DNA of 64,000 nt, taken from positions 2,046,001 through 2,110,000 of the forward strand of contig NZ_CP157199.1 in NCBI RefSeq assembly GCF_039954625.1. Direction: 5' to 3'. This document shows positions 9,678 to 18,456 of the stretch, one piece after another. Made by a program: the position numbers and the translations under genes. The notes under the pieces were generated by a model. That model was not told the origin of the DNA, made no database searches, and saw only the letters and a program-made list of their open reading frames with translations. The stretch comes from Pontimicrobium sp. SW4. GTDB lineage: Bacteria; Bacteroidota; Bacteroidia; Flavobacteriales; Flavobacteriaceae. Each line of letters starts with the position of its first letter. Within the stretch, counting starts at the first letter, position 1.

Positions 9678-11621
9678 TTAGTTATTAATTTGTGTTTTAA
9701 CTTTACTTAAAACGTCTTGATTGATTGTGACCTCATATTTGTTTTTTAAGTCTTCTATCCAATTTTGCTCTACTTGTTGTTGGTAATCGTTAATAACCAT
9801 ACCTCTAGCTTCATCAAGAGTTCTAAAAAATTCTGGTTTTACTTTGCTAACCTTCACAACATAATACATATTATTTTGAACATAAATTTTTGAAATACCT
9901 TCTTTAAATTGAAATCCTTTTGGTAATGCTTGATGATTTGCCTCCATAGTTCCAGAGGTAAATATTACATTTTGCTTGCCATTTGTGTTGAGCTTTTCTT
10001 TAATACTTTCAACTGTCTCATTATTTTTAAGCAAACTTGCAACAATCTTTATATCTTTTTCTTGAGATGCTGTTGCTACCACTGCTTCTACTTGAGTACT
10101 TTGTTTATATTTTTGTTTATTTTGATTGTAATAAGATTCAATACCCAAGGTATCACTTTTTGCAGCGTTCCATATTTTTGTTTCCATTAAATCGAATAAT
10201 AACAGTCCTTCTCTATATTCGTTTAAAATTTGAGCAAATTCTTGATTTACATTTTCTAGATTTTCTTCATGATAATTTAAAACACAAGTATTTAAAAATA
10301 TCTCGTAAGCTTCATCTACAATGTCTTCAAAAGTTTTACCATGTGTATTTCCTTTTTGCTGTGATCTTAAAACGCTTACAAAATCTTTATAAATCCATTG
10401 TTTATCACCAATAGTTAAAATTGTTTTAGCCTTATCAAAATCTTCAGGAAGCTGCCATTTTCTTGCGTAAAAATCGTCATTTAATATAGATACGAAATAC
10501 TTCTTTGCAGAATTTTCGCTATTAACATTATATTGTTTCCTTAACTTATTTTGCATTGAAGCATTAATAAGTTTTGAACGCGAATCTCTACTTACTTTAT
10601 TTTCAAGTTCGTATTTCATATCCTCAAAACTACCAATAGGTTTGAGACTATAACGTTTAACAATATGCCATCCATATTCCGACTCAAAAGGCTTAGAAAT
10701 TGCTTCATCTTCTTGTAAATTAAAAGCTATGTCTTCAAAAATAGTAGAACTTAATTGTCCGCTTTTAAAAGGTGCTAATTTTCCTCCTTTACTAGATGAA
10801 CTCTTATCTTGAGAAAATTGTTTTGCTAATAATTCAAATTCTTGCCCTTGTTCAATAAGTTTATATATTTCTTTAATTCTAGTTTCAGGATTTTCACTTG
10901 AATCTACTTGATTCTTAGAAATCATAATATGTCCAGCAGTAATTTCGCCTCTAGATTTACGCTTATCTAGCACCTTAACTATATGATAACCAAATTGTGT
11001 TCTAAAAGGCATGGACACTTCTCCAACATTTGTATTGAACGCTTCATTTTCAAAATCATATACCATTTTAAATGCCGAGAAATATCCTAAATCTTCAACT
11101 AAAATGGTGTTTCCATTATGAAGTTCTTTTTTTAGTGTATCATAATCTTCATTTTTAAAACGTTCTCTAAGATTTATCAACCTATTATAGACTTCTAAAG
11201 TGTCTTTTCTTGATGGATCTAACCTAAATAAAATATGCTTAGCATTAATATCGTATAAAATTCTGTCGTAAGCCTCTGTCACTAAGGCGTCAGTCACCTC
11301 ACTATCAACTAAGTAGTTTTTTGCTAATTGCTTTTTATAACCATCTAACTCTCTAATGTATTGTGGTTTTTTATGAAAATCTAGTGCTTTAGCTTCGGCA
11401 AGTTTTAATTTATAATTAACAAATAATGACAAATATTGATCTACATCTTTTTGAGATTCATCTTTAACTAAATTTAAGTTTTTATTATAAACTCGTAGAA
11501 AATCCGAAGCTAGTACAGGACTATCTCCAACTGTAAAAAGAATATCCTCGTTTTTAGATTGTGCATTAGTAAAAAGTGCTGAGAATAAAATAACACACGT
11601 ATAAAAAATGTATGTTCTCAT
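9678..11621 (-). CDS. Periplasmic peptidyl-prolyl isomerase with two parvulin domains
   Basis: 647 residues from the ATG at 11621, which gives a clean signal peptide (MRTYIFYTCVILFSALFTNAQ). A longer reading from 11678 is unlikely because it would include the predicted promoter. After a SurA-like N-terminal helix region (about 25-115) come two parvulin domains: about 118-225 (AKHILFRLD ... FGYHIVKVLDKRK) and about 230-335 (AGHIMISKN ... YGWHIVKRYSL). A long C-terminal region of about 300 residues has a third, degenerate parvulin-like stretch (EAVVATASQEKDIKIVASLL). It is the first gene of the operon, so it is probably the main expression point for the three PPIases and MoxR. Confidence 0.9.
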   Translation of the reverse strand: MRTYIFYTCVILFSALFTNAQSKNEDILFTVGDSPVLASDFLRVYNKNLNLVKDESQKDVDQYLSLFVNYKLKLAEAKALDFHKKPQYIRELDGYKKQLAKNYLVDSEVTDALVTEAYDRILYDINAKHILFRLDPSRKDTLEVYNRLINLRERFKNEDYDTLKKELHNGNTILVEDLGYFSAFKMVYDFENEAFNTNVGEVSMPFRTQFGYHIVKVLDKRKSRGEITAGHIMISKNQVDSSENPETRIKEIYKLIEQGQEFELLAKQFSQDKSSSSKGGKLAPFKSGQLSSTIFEDIAFNLQEDEAISKPFESEYGWHIVKRYSLKPIGSFEDMKYELENKVSRDSRSKLINASMQNKLRKQYNVNSENSAKKYFVSILNDDFYARKWQLPEDFDKAKTILTIGDKQWIYKDFVSVLRSQQKGNTHGKTFEDIVDEAYEIFLNTCVLNYHEENLENVNQEFAQILNEYREGLLLFDLMETKIWNAAKSDTLGIESYYNQNKQKYKQSTQVEAVVATASQEKDIKIVASLLKNNETVESIKEKLNTNGKQNVIFTSGTMEANHQALPKGFQFKEGISKIYVQNNMYYVVKVSKVKPEFFRTLDEARGMVINDYQQQVEQNWIEDLKNKYEVTINQDVLSKVKTQINN

Positions 11622-11648
11622 AAGATATGGGCTTTTATTGAATTGTAG

Positions 11649-11678
11649 CAAAAATAATATATTTAAAAGATTAAACAA
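11649..11678 (-). promoter_or_regulatory. Promoter of the PPIase-MoxR operon
   Basis: On the minus strand a TTG (11678-11676) is followed after exactly 19 bp by TATTTTTG (11656-11649), a full match to the Bacteroidota consensus TTG - 17 to 23 bp - TAnnTTTG. The box ends 27 bp before the ATG at 11621, which supports that start. Confidence 0.7.
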
Positions 11679-11782
11679 GTAATAACTTAACGATACATAA
11701 CTAGGATTCGTACTCCTTAGGTATATTATTTTTATTTATTAAAAATGTACTCTATCTTTAAAAACACAAATACAAAAATATT

Positions 11783-12238
11783 ATGAAATATTCTGTAAAC
11801 GTCACTATTGAAAAGCCTCGAAACGAAGTCATTAAAAAAATGGACAATGTAGACAATATGAGGCATTGGCAAAAGGGGCTTATATCTAGCGAGCATATTT
11901 CAGGCACTCCAGGTGAAGTTGGTGCTAAAATGTGTTTGAATTACAAAATGGGTAAACGTGAATTATCACTTATAGAAACTATTACCAAACGTAATTTTCC
12001 TAAAGAGTTTCATGCTACATACAGCACTAAAGGTATGTATAATATACAGGAAAACTTTTTTGAAGAAACACCAGAAGGACTTACTAAATGGGAATCTAAA
12101 TGTGAATTTCAACCCTCAGGCTTCATGATGAAAGTCATGGTGTTTTTAATGCCTGGAGCATTTAAAAAACAATCTAAAAAATATATGATTGATTTTAAAA
12201 ATTTTGTTGAAAAAGGAACGTCTGTTGCAGAAGAGTAA
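11783..12238 (+). CDS. SRPBCC-fold (polyketide cyclase/START-like) protein
   Basis: 151 residues, no signal peptide. The N-terminus (KYSVNVTIEKPRNEVIKKMDNVDNMRHWQKGL) is the first strand and helix of a helix-grip SRPBCC fold, and the alternating strands and long C-terminal helix (GAFKKQSKKYMIDFKNFVEKG) fit it. Such proteins bind hydrophobic ligands in a deep cavity; the ligand cannot be told from sequence. It is divergent from the PPIase operon and only 22 bp ahead of the fucosidase, so co-transcription is possible although the functions look unrelated. Confidence 0.75.
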   Translation: MKYSVNVTIEKPRNEVIKKMDNVDNMRHWQKGLISSEHISGTPGEVGAKMCLNYKMGKRELSLIETITKRNFPKEFHATYSTKGMYNIQENFFEETPEGLTKWESKCEFQPSGFMMKVMVFLMPGAFKKQSKKYMIDFKNFVEKGTSVAEE

Positions 12239-12260
12239 AAACCAACCTCTAAATCATAAA

Positions 12261-13595
12261 ATGAAAAAAAATATCACTAGAATATTTATAGTACTGCTAT
12301 TCGTAAGTTTTTCAATAAAAATTTATTCTCAAACTAAAGAAATCCCGAAAGAAGAACGATTAGAGTGGTTTAAAGATGCCAAATTAGGCATTTTTATTCA
12401 TTGGGGAATTTACAGTGTAAATGGTATAGATGAATCTTGGTCCTTCTACAATGGTTATATTCCTTACAATGAATATATGAAACAGCTCAATGGGTTTAAT
12501 GCAAAAAAATACAATCCAGAATATTGGGCAAAACTCATAAAGGAAAGTGGTGCAAAATATACAGTTATAACTACCAAACACCATGATGGTGTTGCTTTAT
12601 GGAATACCAAACAAAGTAATCTAAATGTTATTAAAAAAACAAAAGCAAAGCGTGACCTAATAACACCATTTGCTGAAGCTGTTAGAAAAGAAGGTTTAAA
12701 ATTAGGGCTTTATTATTCATTATTAGATTGGTCTCACGAAGATTATCCAAATTTTACTAGAGACAAAAAACGTTATGAAAATGATAGCATAAAATGGCGA
12801 AGGTTTACAAAATTCAATTTTGGACAACTAGAAGAGCTCACCAAGTTTAATCCAGATTTATATTGGTTTGATGGTGATTGGGAACAAAGCGCTGAAAAAT
12901 GGAAAGCCAAAGACATTAGAGATTTACTCCTAAGTAAAACACCTCATACCATAATTAATTCCAGATTACAAGGATATGGTGATTATGCAACACCAGAACA
13001 AGGTGTGCCAGTGGCAAAACCAAAAAACAACTATTGGGAATTGTGTATGACCATGAATAATTCTTGGGGATATCAACCTAACGACACTGCATATAAAACA
13101 TCAAATCAAGTTATTAGAATTTTAGTAGACTGTATTAGTATGGGTGGAAATTTACTCTTAGATATTGCTCCTAAACCAGATGGTACTATCCCAGAAGAAC
13201 AAGTCTCTATTTTAAAAGATTTAGGTCGTTGGACTAATAAACACAAAACTGCTATTTATGGTACTCGTGCTGGTATTCCTCATGGACATTTTAACGGTTA
13301 CACAGCTTTAAACAAAGAAGGCAATATCTTATATTTATATGTTGATAATAATCCTAATGGGTCATTACTAATAAAAGGCTTAAAAAATAAAGTTAATAGA
13401 ATTTGGGTTGTAGGTAATGGTACAAAACTAGAACATAAAGTTATTGGAAAACAGTACTGGAGTAATGTTCCTGGTTTACTATATATCGATCTCCCTAATC
13501 ATGTTCAAGATAAAGACGTTACCGTTATTGCAGTACTTTTAGACGGTAAAGTTGATTTATATAGCGAAGAAGGTCATTCTATAGAAGATAATTAA
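12261..13595 (+). CDS. Alpha-L-fucosidase, glycoside hydrolase family 29
   Basis: 444 residues. The start at 12261 gives a signal peptide (MKKNITRIFIVLLFVSFSIKIYSQ); a longer frame reaching back to 12189 overlaps the SRPBCC gene and is disfavoured. Family 29 marks are LGIFIHWGIYSV, TTKHHDGVALW (H107-H108), LYWFDGDW with the nucleophile Asp204, and CMTMNNSWGY. The enzyme removes terminal L-fucose by a retaining mechanism. No lipobox is present, so it should be periplasmic or further exported. It opens a run of four exported enzymes on the same strand with gaps of 10-39 bp. No susC/susD pair or sulfatase is adjacent, so this is not a typical polysaccharide utilisation locus. Confidence 0.93.
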   Translation: MKKNITRIFIVLLFVSFSIKIYSQTKEIPKEERLEWFKDAKLGIFIHWGIYSVNGIDESWSFYNGYIPYNEYMKQLNGFNAKKYNPEYWAKLIKESGAKYTVITTKHHDGVALWNTKQSNLNVIKKTKAKRDLITPFAEAVRKEGLKLGLYYSLLDWSHEDYPNFTRDKKRYENDSIKWRRFTKFNFGQLEELTKFNPDLYWFDGDWEQSAEKWKAKDIRDLLLSKTPHTIINSRLQGYGDYATPEQGVPVAKPKNNYWELCMTMNNSWGYQPNDTAYKTSNQVIRILVDCISMGGNLLLDIAPKPDGTIPEEQVSILKDLGRWTNKHKTAIYGTRAGIPHGHFNGYTALNKEGNILYLYVDNNPNGSLLIKGLKNKVNRIWVVGNGTKLEHKVIGKQYWSNVPGLLYIDLPNHVQDKDVTVIAVLLDGKVDLYSEEGHSIEDN

Positions 13596-13625
13596 TTTTA
13601 ACATTAAAAACATAAAAACCAACCA

Positions 13626-15167
13626 ATGAAGCGAATTATTTTTCTCATTATTCTGTGCTCTCTTATCTCCACTGAAATACAAGCACAACAAACAAAAGTT
13701 GATCTTAAAGAACTTGATAATTATTACGAGAAAATGGTGAAGGATTGGGATATCCCTAGCACAACCATTGGTATTGTAAAAGATGGAAAACTCATTTTTA
13801 CTGGAAATTATGGTACCATGGAAGTTGGTAAAAACCAAAAACCTAACGAGCATACATTATATGCCATTGCATCCAATTCCAAAGCGTTTACCTCAGCAAT
13901 GATTGGTATGTTGGTTCAAGAAGGAAGGCTTAATTGGAATGATAAAGTAAAAAAACATTTGCCCTATTTTGAGGTCTATGATACTTGGGTAAGTAATAAT
14001 GTCACTATTCGAGACCTTTTGAGTCATCGCGTTGGCTTAGGCACATTTAGTGGTGATAATATTTGGTATAAATCAGATCTTCCAGCTGAAGATATCATCA
14101 AACGTATAAAATACGTTCCTCAAGCCTACGACTTTAGGGCAGGATATGGTTATTCCAATTTGATGTTTATTGCTGCAGGCGAAATTATTGAGAAAGTTAC
14201 AGGCAAAAGTTGGGCAGATAATGTACAAGAGCGCATCCTAAATCCTTTAGGAATGGATCGTACAATTTCAACTGTTTATGATTTAGAAAAGAAAGGGAAT
14301 TACGCTACACCACACGCTAGAAAAGATGAGAAAAACTATCCAATTCCTTGGGCAAAATGGGATAATGTTGCAGCTACTGGTGGATTAATTTCAAGTGTAT
14401 CTGATATTGCTAAGTGGATGATTTTTAATTTAAATAATGGCATCCATGAAAAAGATACATTGTTATCTAAACAAACTAGAAATTTAGTATGGACACCTCA
14501 TAATAATCATTATGTAGACCACACCACTAAAAATGATTTTAATAGGCATTTCAATTCGTATGGTTTAGGTTGGGGATTAAGCGATTATCATGGACGCATG
14601 AGAGTTGGTCATACTGGAGGTTACGATGGGATGATTACAGCTGTAACACTTATTCCAGATGAAAATTTAGGCGTTGTTGTATTAACTAATGGACCAAAAA
14701 GTCCAATTATGGCTGCAACATATTATGCCTTAGATAAATTTTTAGGTGTTGAAAACAATAAAGATTGGTCAACAGATTTTTTAAATAATACCAACAAAAA
14801 TGCAAAAAATGACACACGAATTTCTGATAGAATAAAAGCTAGAGTTTTAAACACTAAACCAATAACCCAACCTAAAGATTTTGTTGGCGATTACAACTCA
14901 GATATGTATGGTAAAATAAGTATTGTAGAAAAAGATAATGAGCTGAAACTACAGTTCTCTCATTCACCATTACTATCAGCAACCTTAACGCATTGGAATC
15001 ATGATGTATGGAAAATCAATTGGGACCATCCTCATGCATGGTTTAGTTTTGGCACGATTAAAATAAATACAGATAACAATTTAAAAGTAACTGGATTTGA
15101 TTTTGATGTACCAAACGATGACTTCTTTTTTGAAGAATTAAAACCAAAGAAAATAGCATCCAACTAG
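13626..15167 (+). CDS. Exported serine hydrolase of the beta-lactamase / penicillin-binding fold, with C-terminal DUF3471-like domain
   Basis: 513 residues with a signal peptide (MKRIIFLIILCSLISTEIQAQ). The three active-site motifs of this fold are visible: SxxK at Ser83-Lys86 (ASNSKAF), YxN at Tyr176-Asn178 (YGYSNLM) and HTGG at His329, where classical enzymes have KTG. The HTGG version is typical of the esterase/D-aminopeptidase-like branch (PF00144) rather than true beta-lactamases. The last 100 or so residues form a separate beta-rich domain of the DUF3471 kind. It sits 30 bp after the fucosidase and 10 bp before the aminotransferase. The substrate is not known; the neighbours suggest peptide-like substrates. 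Confidence 0.92.
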   Translation: MKRIIFLIILCSLISTEIQAQQTKVDLKELDNYYEKMVKDWDIPSTTIGIVKDGKLIFTGNYGTMEVGKNQKPNEHTLYAIASNSKAFTSAMIGMLVQEGRLNWNDKVKKHLPYFEVYDTWVSNNVTIRDLLSHRVGLGTFSGDNIWYKSDLPAEDIIKRIKYVPQAYDFRAGYGYSNLMFIAAGEIIEKVTGKSWADNVQERILNPLGMDRTISTVYDLEKKGNYATPHARKDEKNYPIPWAKWDNVAATGGLISSVSDIAKWMIFNLNNGIHEKDTLLSKQTRNLVWTPHNNHYVDHTTKNDFNRHFNSYGLGWGLSDYHGRMRVGHTGGYDGMITAVTLIPDENLGVVVLTNGPKSPIMAATYYALDKFLGVENNKDWSTDFLNNTNKNAKNDTRISDRIKARVLNTKPITQPKDFVGDYNSDMYGKISIVEKDNELKLQFSHSPLLSATLTHWNHDVWKINWDHPHAWFSFGTIKINTDNNLKVTGFDFDVPNDDFFFEELKPKKIASN

Positions 15168-15177
15168 AACACTATTT

Positions 15178-16446
15178 ATGAGAAATTTATATCGCAGAAA
15201 CTTCGTAAAACAGCTTTTCACAGGCGTTGCAGGGACCGTTTTATTATCGTCTTATAAGCCAAGTGATATAGATTTTTCCATAGAACTTTTAGATACAAAT
15301 GATAATAGTGAAACCTTTTGGGAGAACATAAAAGCTCAGTTCAAATTTGCACCAAATTTGCGATATTTTAATAATGGGTCATTAGGGTCATGTCCAGTAG
15401 CTGTGCAAAAAGCAACCAATGAATTTAGAGCGACTTTAGATGCATTTCCATCAAAATATATGTGGGGAGGTTGGTATAACGAAAAAGAAGAAGTAAGACA
15501 AAAAGTAGCCGATTTGTTTTCAGTGTCAAAAGAAGAAATTGCTTTAACACACAACACCACTGAAGGGATGAACCTCATCGCTAGAAGTTTCAATTTAAAA
15601 GAAGGTGATGAGATCATTTTAATAGACCACGAACATAAAAGCAGTGTGATTCCTTTTACCGTTTGGCAAGAAGAGAGAGGTGTGAAATTAGTGCGCCCAG
15701 TAATTCCAATACTTCCAAAAACTGTTGAAGATATTGTAAAGGTGTATGAAGATGCTATTACGCCACGCACCAAAATAATCTCGATGTGTCACGCAGTCAA
15801 TACAAATGGTATGGTGCTTCCTGTAAAAGAAGTATCGAAAATGGCGCATAAAAAAGGTATTCTAGTCGCAGTTGATGGTGCTCAAGCAGCAGGTATGTTT
15901 GATATAGATTTAAAAGATTTAGGTTGCGATTTTTATACAGTAAGCGCTCATAAATGGTTGTTTGCTCCTAAGGGCATTGCCATGTTTTATGCTAAAAAAG
16001 AAAGTCAACATCATTTAAAACCTTTAATAGTTGCGAATGGACATACCGATAAAAGCATAAGACGTTTAGAGAATTATAACACTAGAAACTTACCAGAATT
16101 ATTAGGCTTTGGTAGTGCAGTCGATTTTATAAATAGTATTGGCAAGGAAAAAGTATCGAAGCGTTCATACGAATTGAAACATTACTTTAGAAATAAAGTA
16201 AAAGACAATCCAAAATTTAAATTAAAAACACCAGGACATGATGGTTTATCGTGTGCTATTCAAACATTAGAAGTTGTTGGTAAAAATGTGAGAGATGTAA
16301 AAAGCAAACTCACGGACGATTATGGTATCGACACACGACCAATGAGTAGCTATGGTTTAAATGGTGTGCGTATTTCGTTTGCCATATTTATTACCAAAAA
16401 AGATATCGATTATTTAGTAGACGCTTTAGAAGCAATAGCTGGATAA
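15178..16446 (+). CDS. Tat-exported class V aminotransferase (isopenicillin N epimerase-like)
   Basis: 422 residues. The N-terminus MRNLYRRNFVKQLFTGVAGTVLLSS is a twin-arginine signal (RRNFVK), as expected for an enzyme exported with its cofactor in place. The PLP-binding lysine is Lys259 in VSAHKWLFAPKG and the ring-nitrogen aspartate is Asp233 in VAVDGAQAAG. It resembles the isopenicillin N epimerase / cysteine-desulfurase-like branch. In that branch activities include racemisation, desulfuration and transamination, so the reaction cannot be assigned. The gene is flanked by a penicillin-binding-fold hydrolase and an M19 dipeptidase, which makes an extracytoplasmic amino acid or peptide modification plausible. 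Confidence 0.9.
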   Translation: MRNLYRRNFVKQLFTGVAGTVLLSSYKPSDIDFSIELLDTNDNSETFWENIKAQFKFAPNLRYFNNGSLGSCPVAVQKATNEFRATLDAFPSKYMWGGWYNEKEEVRQKVADLFSVSKEEIALTHNTTEGMNLIARSFNLKEGDEIILIDHEHKSSVIPFTVWQEERGVKLVRPVIPILPKTVEDIVKVYEDAITPRTKIISMCHAVNTNGMVLPVKEVSKMAHKKGILVAVDGAQAAGMFDIDLKDLGCDFYTVSAHKWLFAPKGIAMFYAKKESQHHLKPLIVANGHTDKSIRRLENYNTRNLPELLGFGSAVDFINSIGKEKVSKRSYELKHYFRNKVKDNPKFKLKTPGHDGLSCAIQTLEVVGKNVRDVKSKLTDDYGIDTRPMSSYGLNGVRISFAIFITKKDIDYLVDALEAIAG

Positions 16447-16485
16447 ATTTTACTGACATTATTAAAAACATCTTACACCAAGAAT

Positions 16486-17673
16486 ATGAAAAAAATAATC
16501 CTATTATGTATTGTTATTGCATCCTGTAAACCTGCACCTGAGAAAGCCTCTAAGGTCAAAACCTACGCTGAAATTCACGCTGAAGCTATCGTGGTTGATA
16601 CTCATAATGATATTCTGATGAAAGCTGCAGACAATGGGATTATTTTTGATCAAGATCTCACTGGAAAAACACATAGCGATTTAGATCGCTGGAAAAAAGG
16701 AGGTCTGGATGTTCAAATATTTTCTGTGTATTGTGATGGTGGTGCCGAAAACGCCTATGCCTATGCTAACAGAGAAATGGATAGTTTAGATGCTGTTGTA
16801 TCGCGAAATCCAGATAAGATTGCTAAAGTGGCAAACTATAAAGAAATGATGGCCGCAGTGAATGACAATAAAATCGCTGCCATGTTTGGTGTAGAAGGAG
16901 GACACATGATTGAGGATGATCTTGCTAAATTAGAAGCACTTTATAATCGTGGTGCAAGGTATTTAACCTTAACACATAATGTTGCGCCATCTTGGGCTAC
17001 AAGTGCAGCCGATGAAACAACCAATCCAAACTTAGAACAAAAAGGACTAACCGATTTTGGAAAACAGGTAGTGAAACGCATGAATGAACTGGGCATGATG
17101 GTAGATATAAGTCATGTTGGCGAACAAACCTTTAAAGATGTCATTGAAATCACTACCAAACCAATCATAGCATCTCACAGTTCAGTGTATAGCCTTGTAG
17201 CAAGTCGTAGAAATTTAAAGGATGAGCAAATTAAAGCAATAGCTAAAAACGAAGGCGTGATTATGGTGAATTTTCATCCTGGATTTATTGATAGTAGTTT
17301 TGATGGAAAAGAAGCTGCCTTTCTTGAAAAACACTCAGCAGAAAGTGATTCTCTAATAAAAAGTGGAATGGATGAATGGTACACTTTAGATTATCTATAC
17401 AATAAATATAGCAGTGAGACAGCAGCCATGAGACCACCATTATCTATGCTCATGGATCATATAGATTACATTGTTAATCTGGTAGGTATTGATTATGTAG
17501 GTTTAGGCTCTGACTTTGATGGCATCAATCTTACACCACAACAATTAGACGATGTTACAACCTACCCATTAATCACTAAAGCATTAGTAGAAAAAGGCTA
17601 TAGTGAGGAAGATATTATTAAAATTCTAGGAAGCAATTTCTTAAGAGTTTTAAAGGCCAATGAGGCAAAATAA
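16486..17673 (+). CDS. Membrane dipeptidase lipoprotein, peptidase family M19
   Basis: 395 residues with a lipoprotein signal (cysteine 14 in IVIASCKPAP). The zinc ligands and neighbours of renal-dipeptidase-type enzymes are visible: His40 and Asp42 in VVDTHNDIL, a glutamate in MFGVEGGHMI, histidines in DISHVGE and ASHSSVYS, and a late aspartate in GLGSDFDGI. M19 enzymes cleave dipeptides and commonly accept a D-residue at the C-terminal position. It is the last gene of the four-enzyme exported run, 39 bp after the Tat-exported aminotransferase. Confidence 0.94.
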   Translation: MKKIILLCIVIASCKPAPEKASKVKTYAEIHAEAIVVDTHNDILMKAADNGIIFDQDLTGKTHSDLDRWKKGGLDVQIFSVYCDGGAENAYAYANREMDSLDAVVSRNPDKIAKVANYKEMMAAVNDNKIAAMFGVEGGHMIEDDLAKLEALYNRGARYLTLTHNVAPSWATSAADETTNPNLEQKGLTDFGKQVVKRMNELGMMVDISHVGEQTFKDVIEITTKPIIASHSSVYSLVASRRNLKDEQIKAIAKNEGVIMVNFHPGFIDSSFDGKEAAFLEKHSAESDSLIKSGMDEWYTLDYLYNKYSSETAAMRPPLSMLMDHIDYIVNLVGIDYVGLGSDFDGINLTPQQLDDVTTYPLITKALVEKGYSEEDIIKILGSNFLRVLKANEAK

Positions 17674-17748
17674 CAACAATTCTTAATAAGATAAATTTAA
17701 GTTACTTGGCTTTCTAAAAAAGTAGTTGAAAATTCATTTACCTGCGCT

Positions 17749-17768
17749 GAATTTACTTAAGTAAATTC
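17749..17768. promoter_or_regulatory. 20-bp perfect palindrome ahead of a lipoprotein gene
   Basis: GAATTTACTTAAGTAAATTC is a perfect 20-bp palindrome with no loop, 120 bp upstream of the ATG at 17889. There is no T-run on either side, so it does not look like a terminator; a dimeric regulator binding site is more likely. The rest of the 215-bp gap 17674-17888 is AT-rich without clear promoter boxes. Confidence 0.4.
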
Positions 17769-17888
17769 TAATATGAATCACTAAAACAATACCAAATTGG
17801 ACATTAAATTAACCTTAAACAAAGTCAAAAAAAAATATTTTTTACGCAACTTTTTAATACTCGCAGCATCTATAAAATAAATAACGCT

Positions 17889-18392
17889 ATGAAACAATTT
17901 ACTCTTTCTTTAATTTTTCTAGTATTGTTAGCTTCTTGTAGTACAGATAATGATGAGCGCTATGATATTACTACTTATTACTTTGCTAAACAATCTAAAA
18001 TTGCATTGACAACAGAAGACACAAATACGTTTGCTAATATAGTATATGGTGAAAACCTTGTTTTTAAATACAATTTGATTAAAGCTGATAATCCAAATAT
18101 TCAAGACGATGAATATTCTGAAAGACTTATTTTTGAAATTGATCCTTCTGTAACGGAATTTACTTATAATGCCGAAGATATAATTCAAGCAAATGCATAT
18201 TTTAATCAATACTGTTTTTGTGCAAACATAGGTAGCATACCAATTACTGCTGGAACTATTCAAGGAACAAAAATAAATGCTGATGATTGGCTGGTTTCAA
18301 TTAATATAAGTTTTGAAATTAATGGTGAGCCACAATCTCGAAGCATAAACAAAGTATTTTCAAACATTGCAACTTTCCAACAAAGTTATTAG
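17889..18392 (+). CDS. Small lipoprotein of unknown function
   Basis: 167 residues with a lipoprotein signal (MKQFTLSLIFLVLLASCST, cysteine 17, followed by an acidic TDNDE stretch typical of surface-directed Bacteroidota lipoproteins). I do not recognise the rest. It is predicted mostly beta, with a CFC pair near residue 112 in NQYCFCANIGSIP, and a Ser-rich end. It stands alone between the M19 dipeptidase and the (p)ppGpp synthetase, preceded by a 20-bp palindrome. Confidence 0.75.
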   Translation: MKQFTLSLIFLVLLASCSTDNDERYDITTYYFAKQSKIALTTEDTNTFANIVYGENLVFKYNLIKADNPNIQDDEYSERLIFEIDPSVTEFTYNAEDIIQANAYFNQYCFCANIGSIPITAGTIQGTKINADDWLVSINISFEINGEPQSRSINKVFSNIATFQQSY

Positions 18393-18456
18393 ACCAACAA
18401 AAATTAAATCCTAAAAACATATTGCTCATTAATTTACTTTGTGCTATTTTTAATCT

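Noticed and set aside
13626..15167. Beta-lactamase resistance gene
   Set aside because: The third motif is HTGG rather than KTG and a DUF3471-like domain follows, which points to the esterase/peptidase branch.
12261..17673. Polysaccharide utilisation locus
   Set aside because: Only one glycoside hydrolase is present, with no SusC/SusD pair, sulfatase or hybrid regulator.
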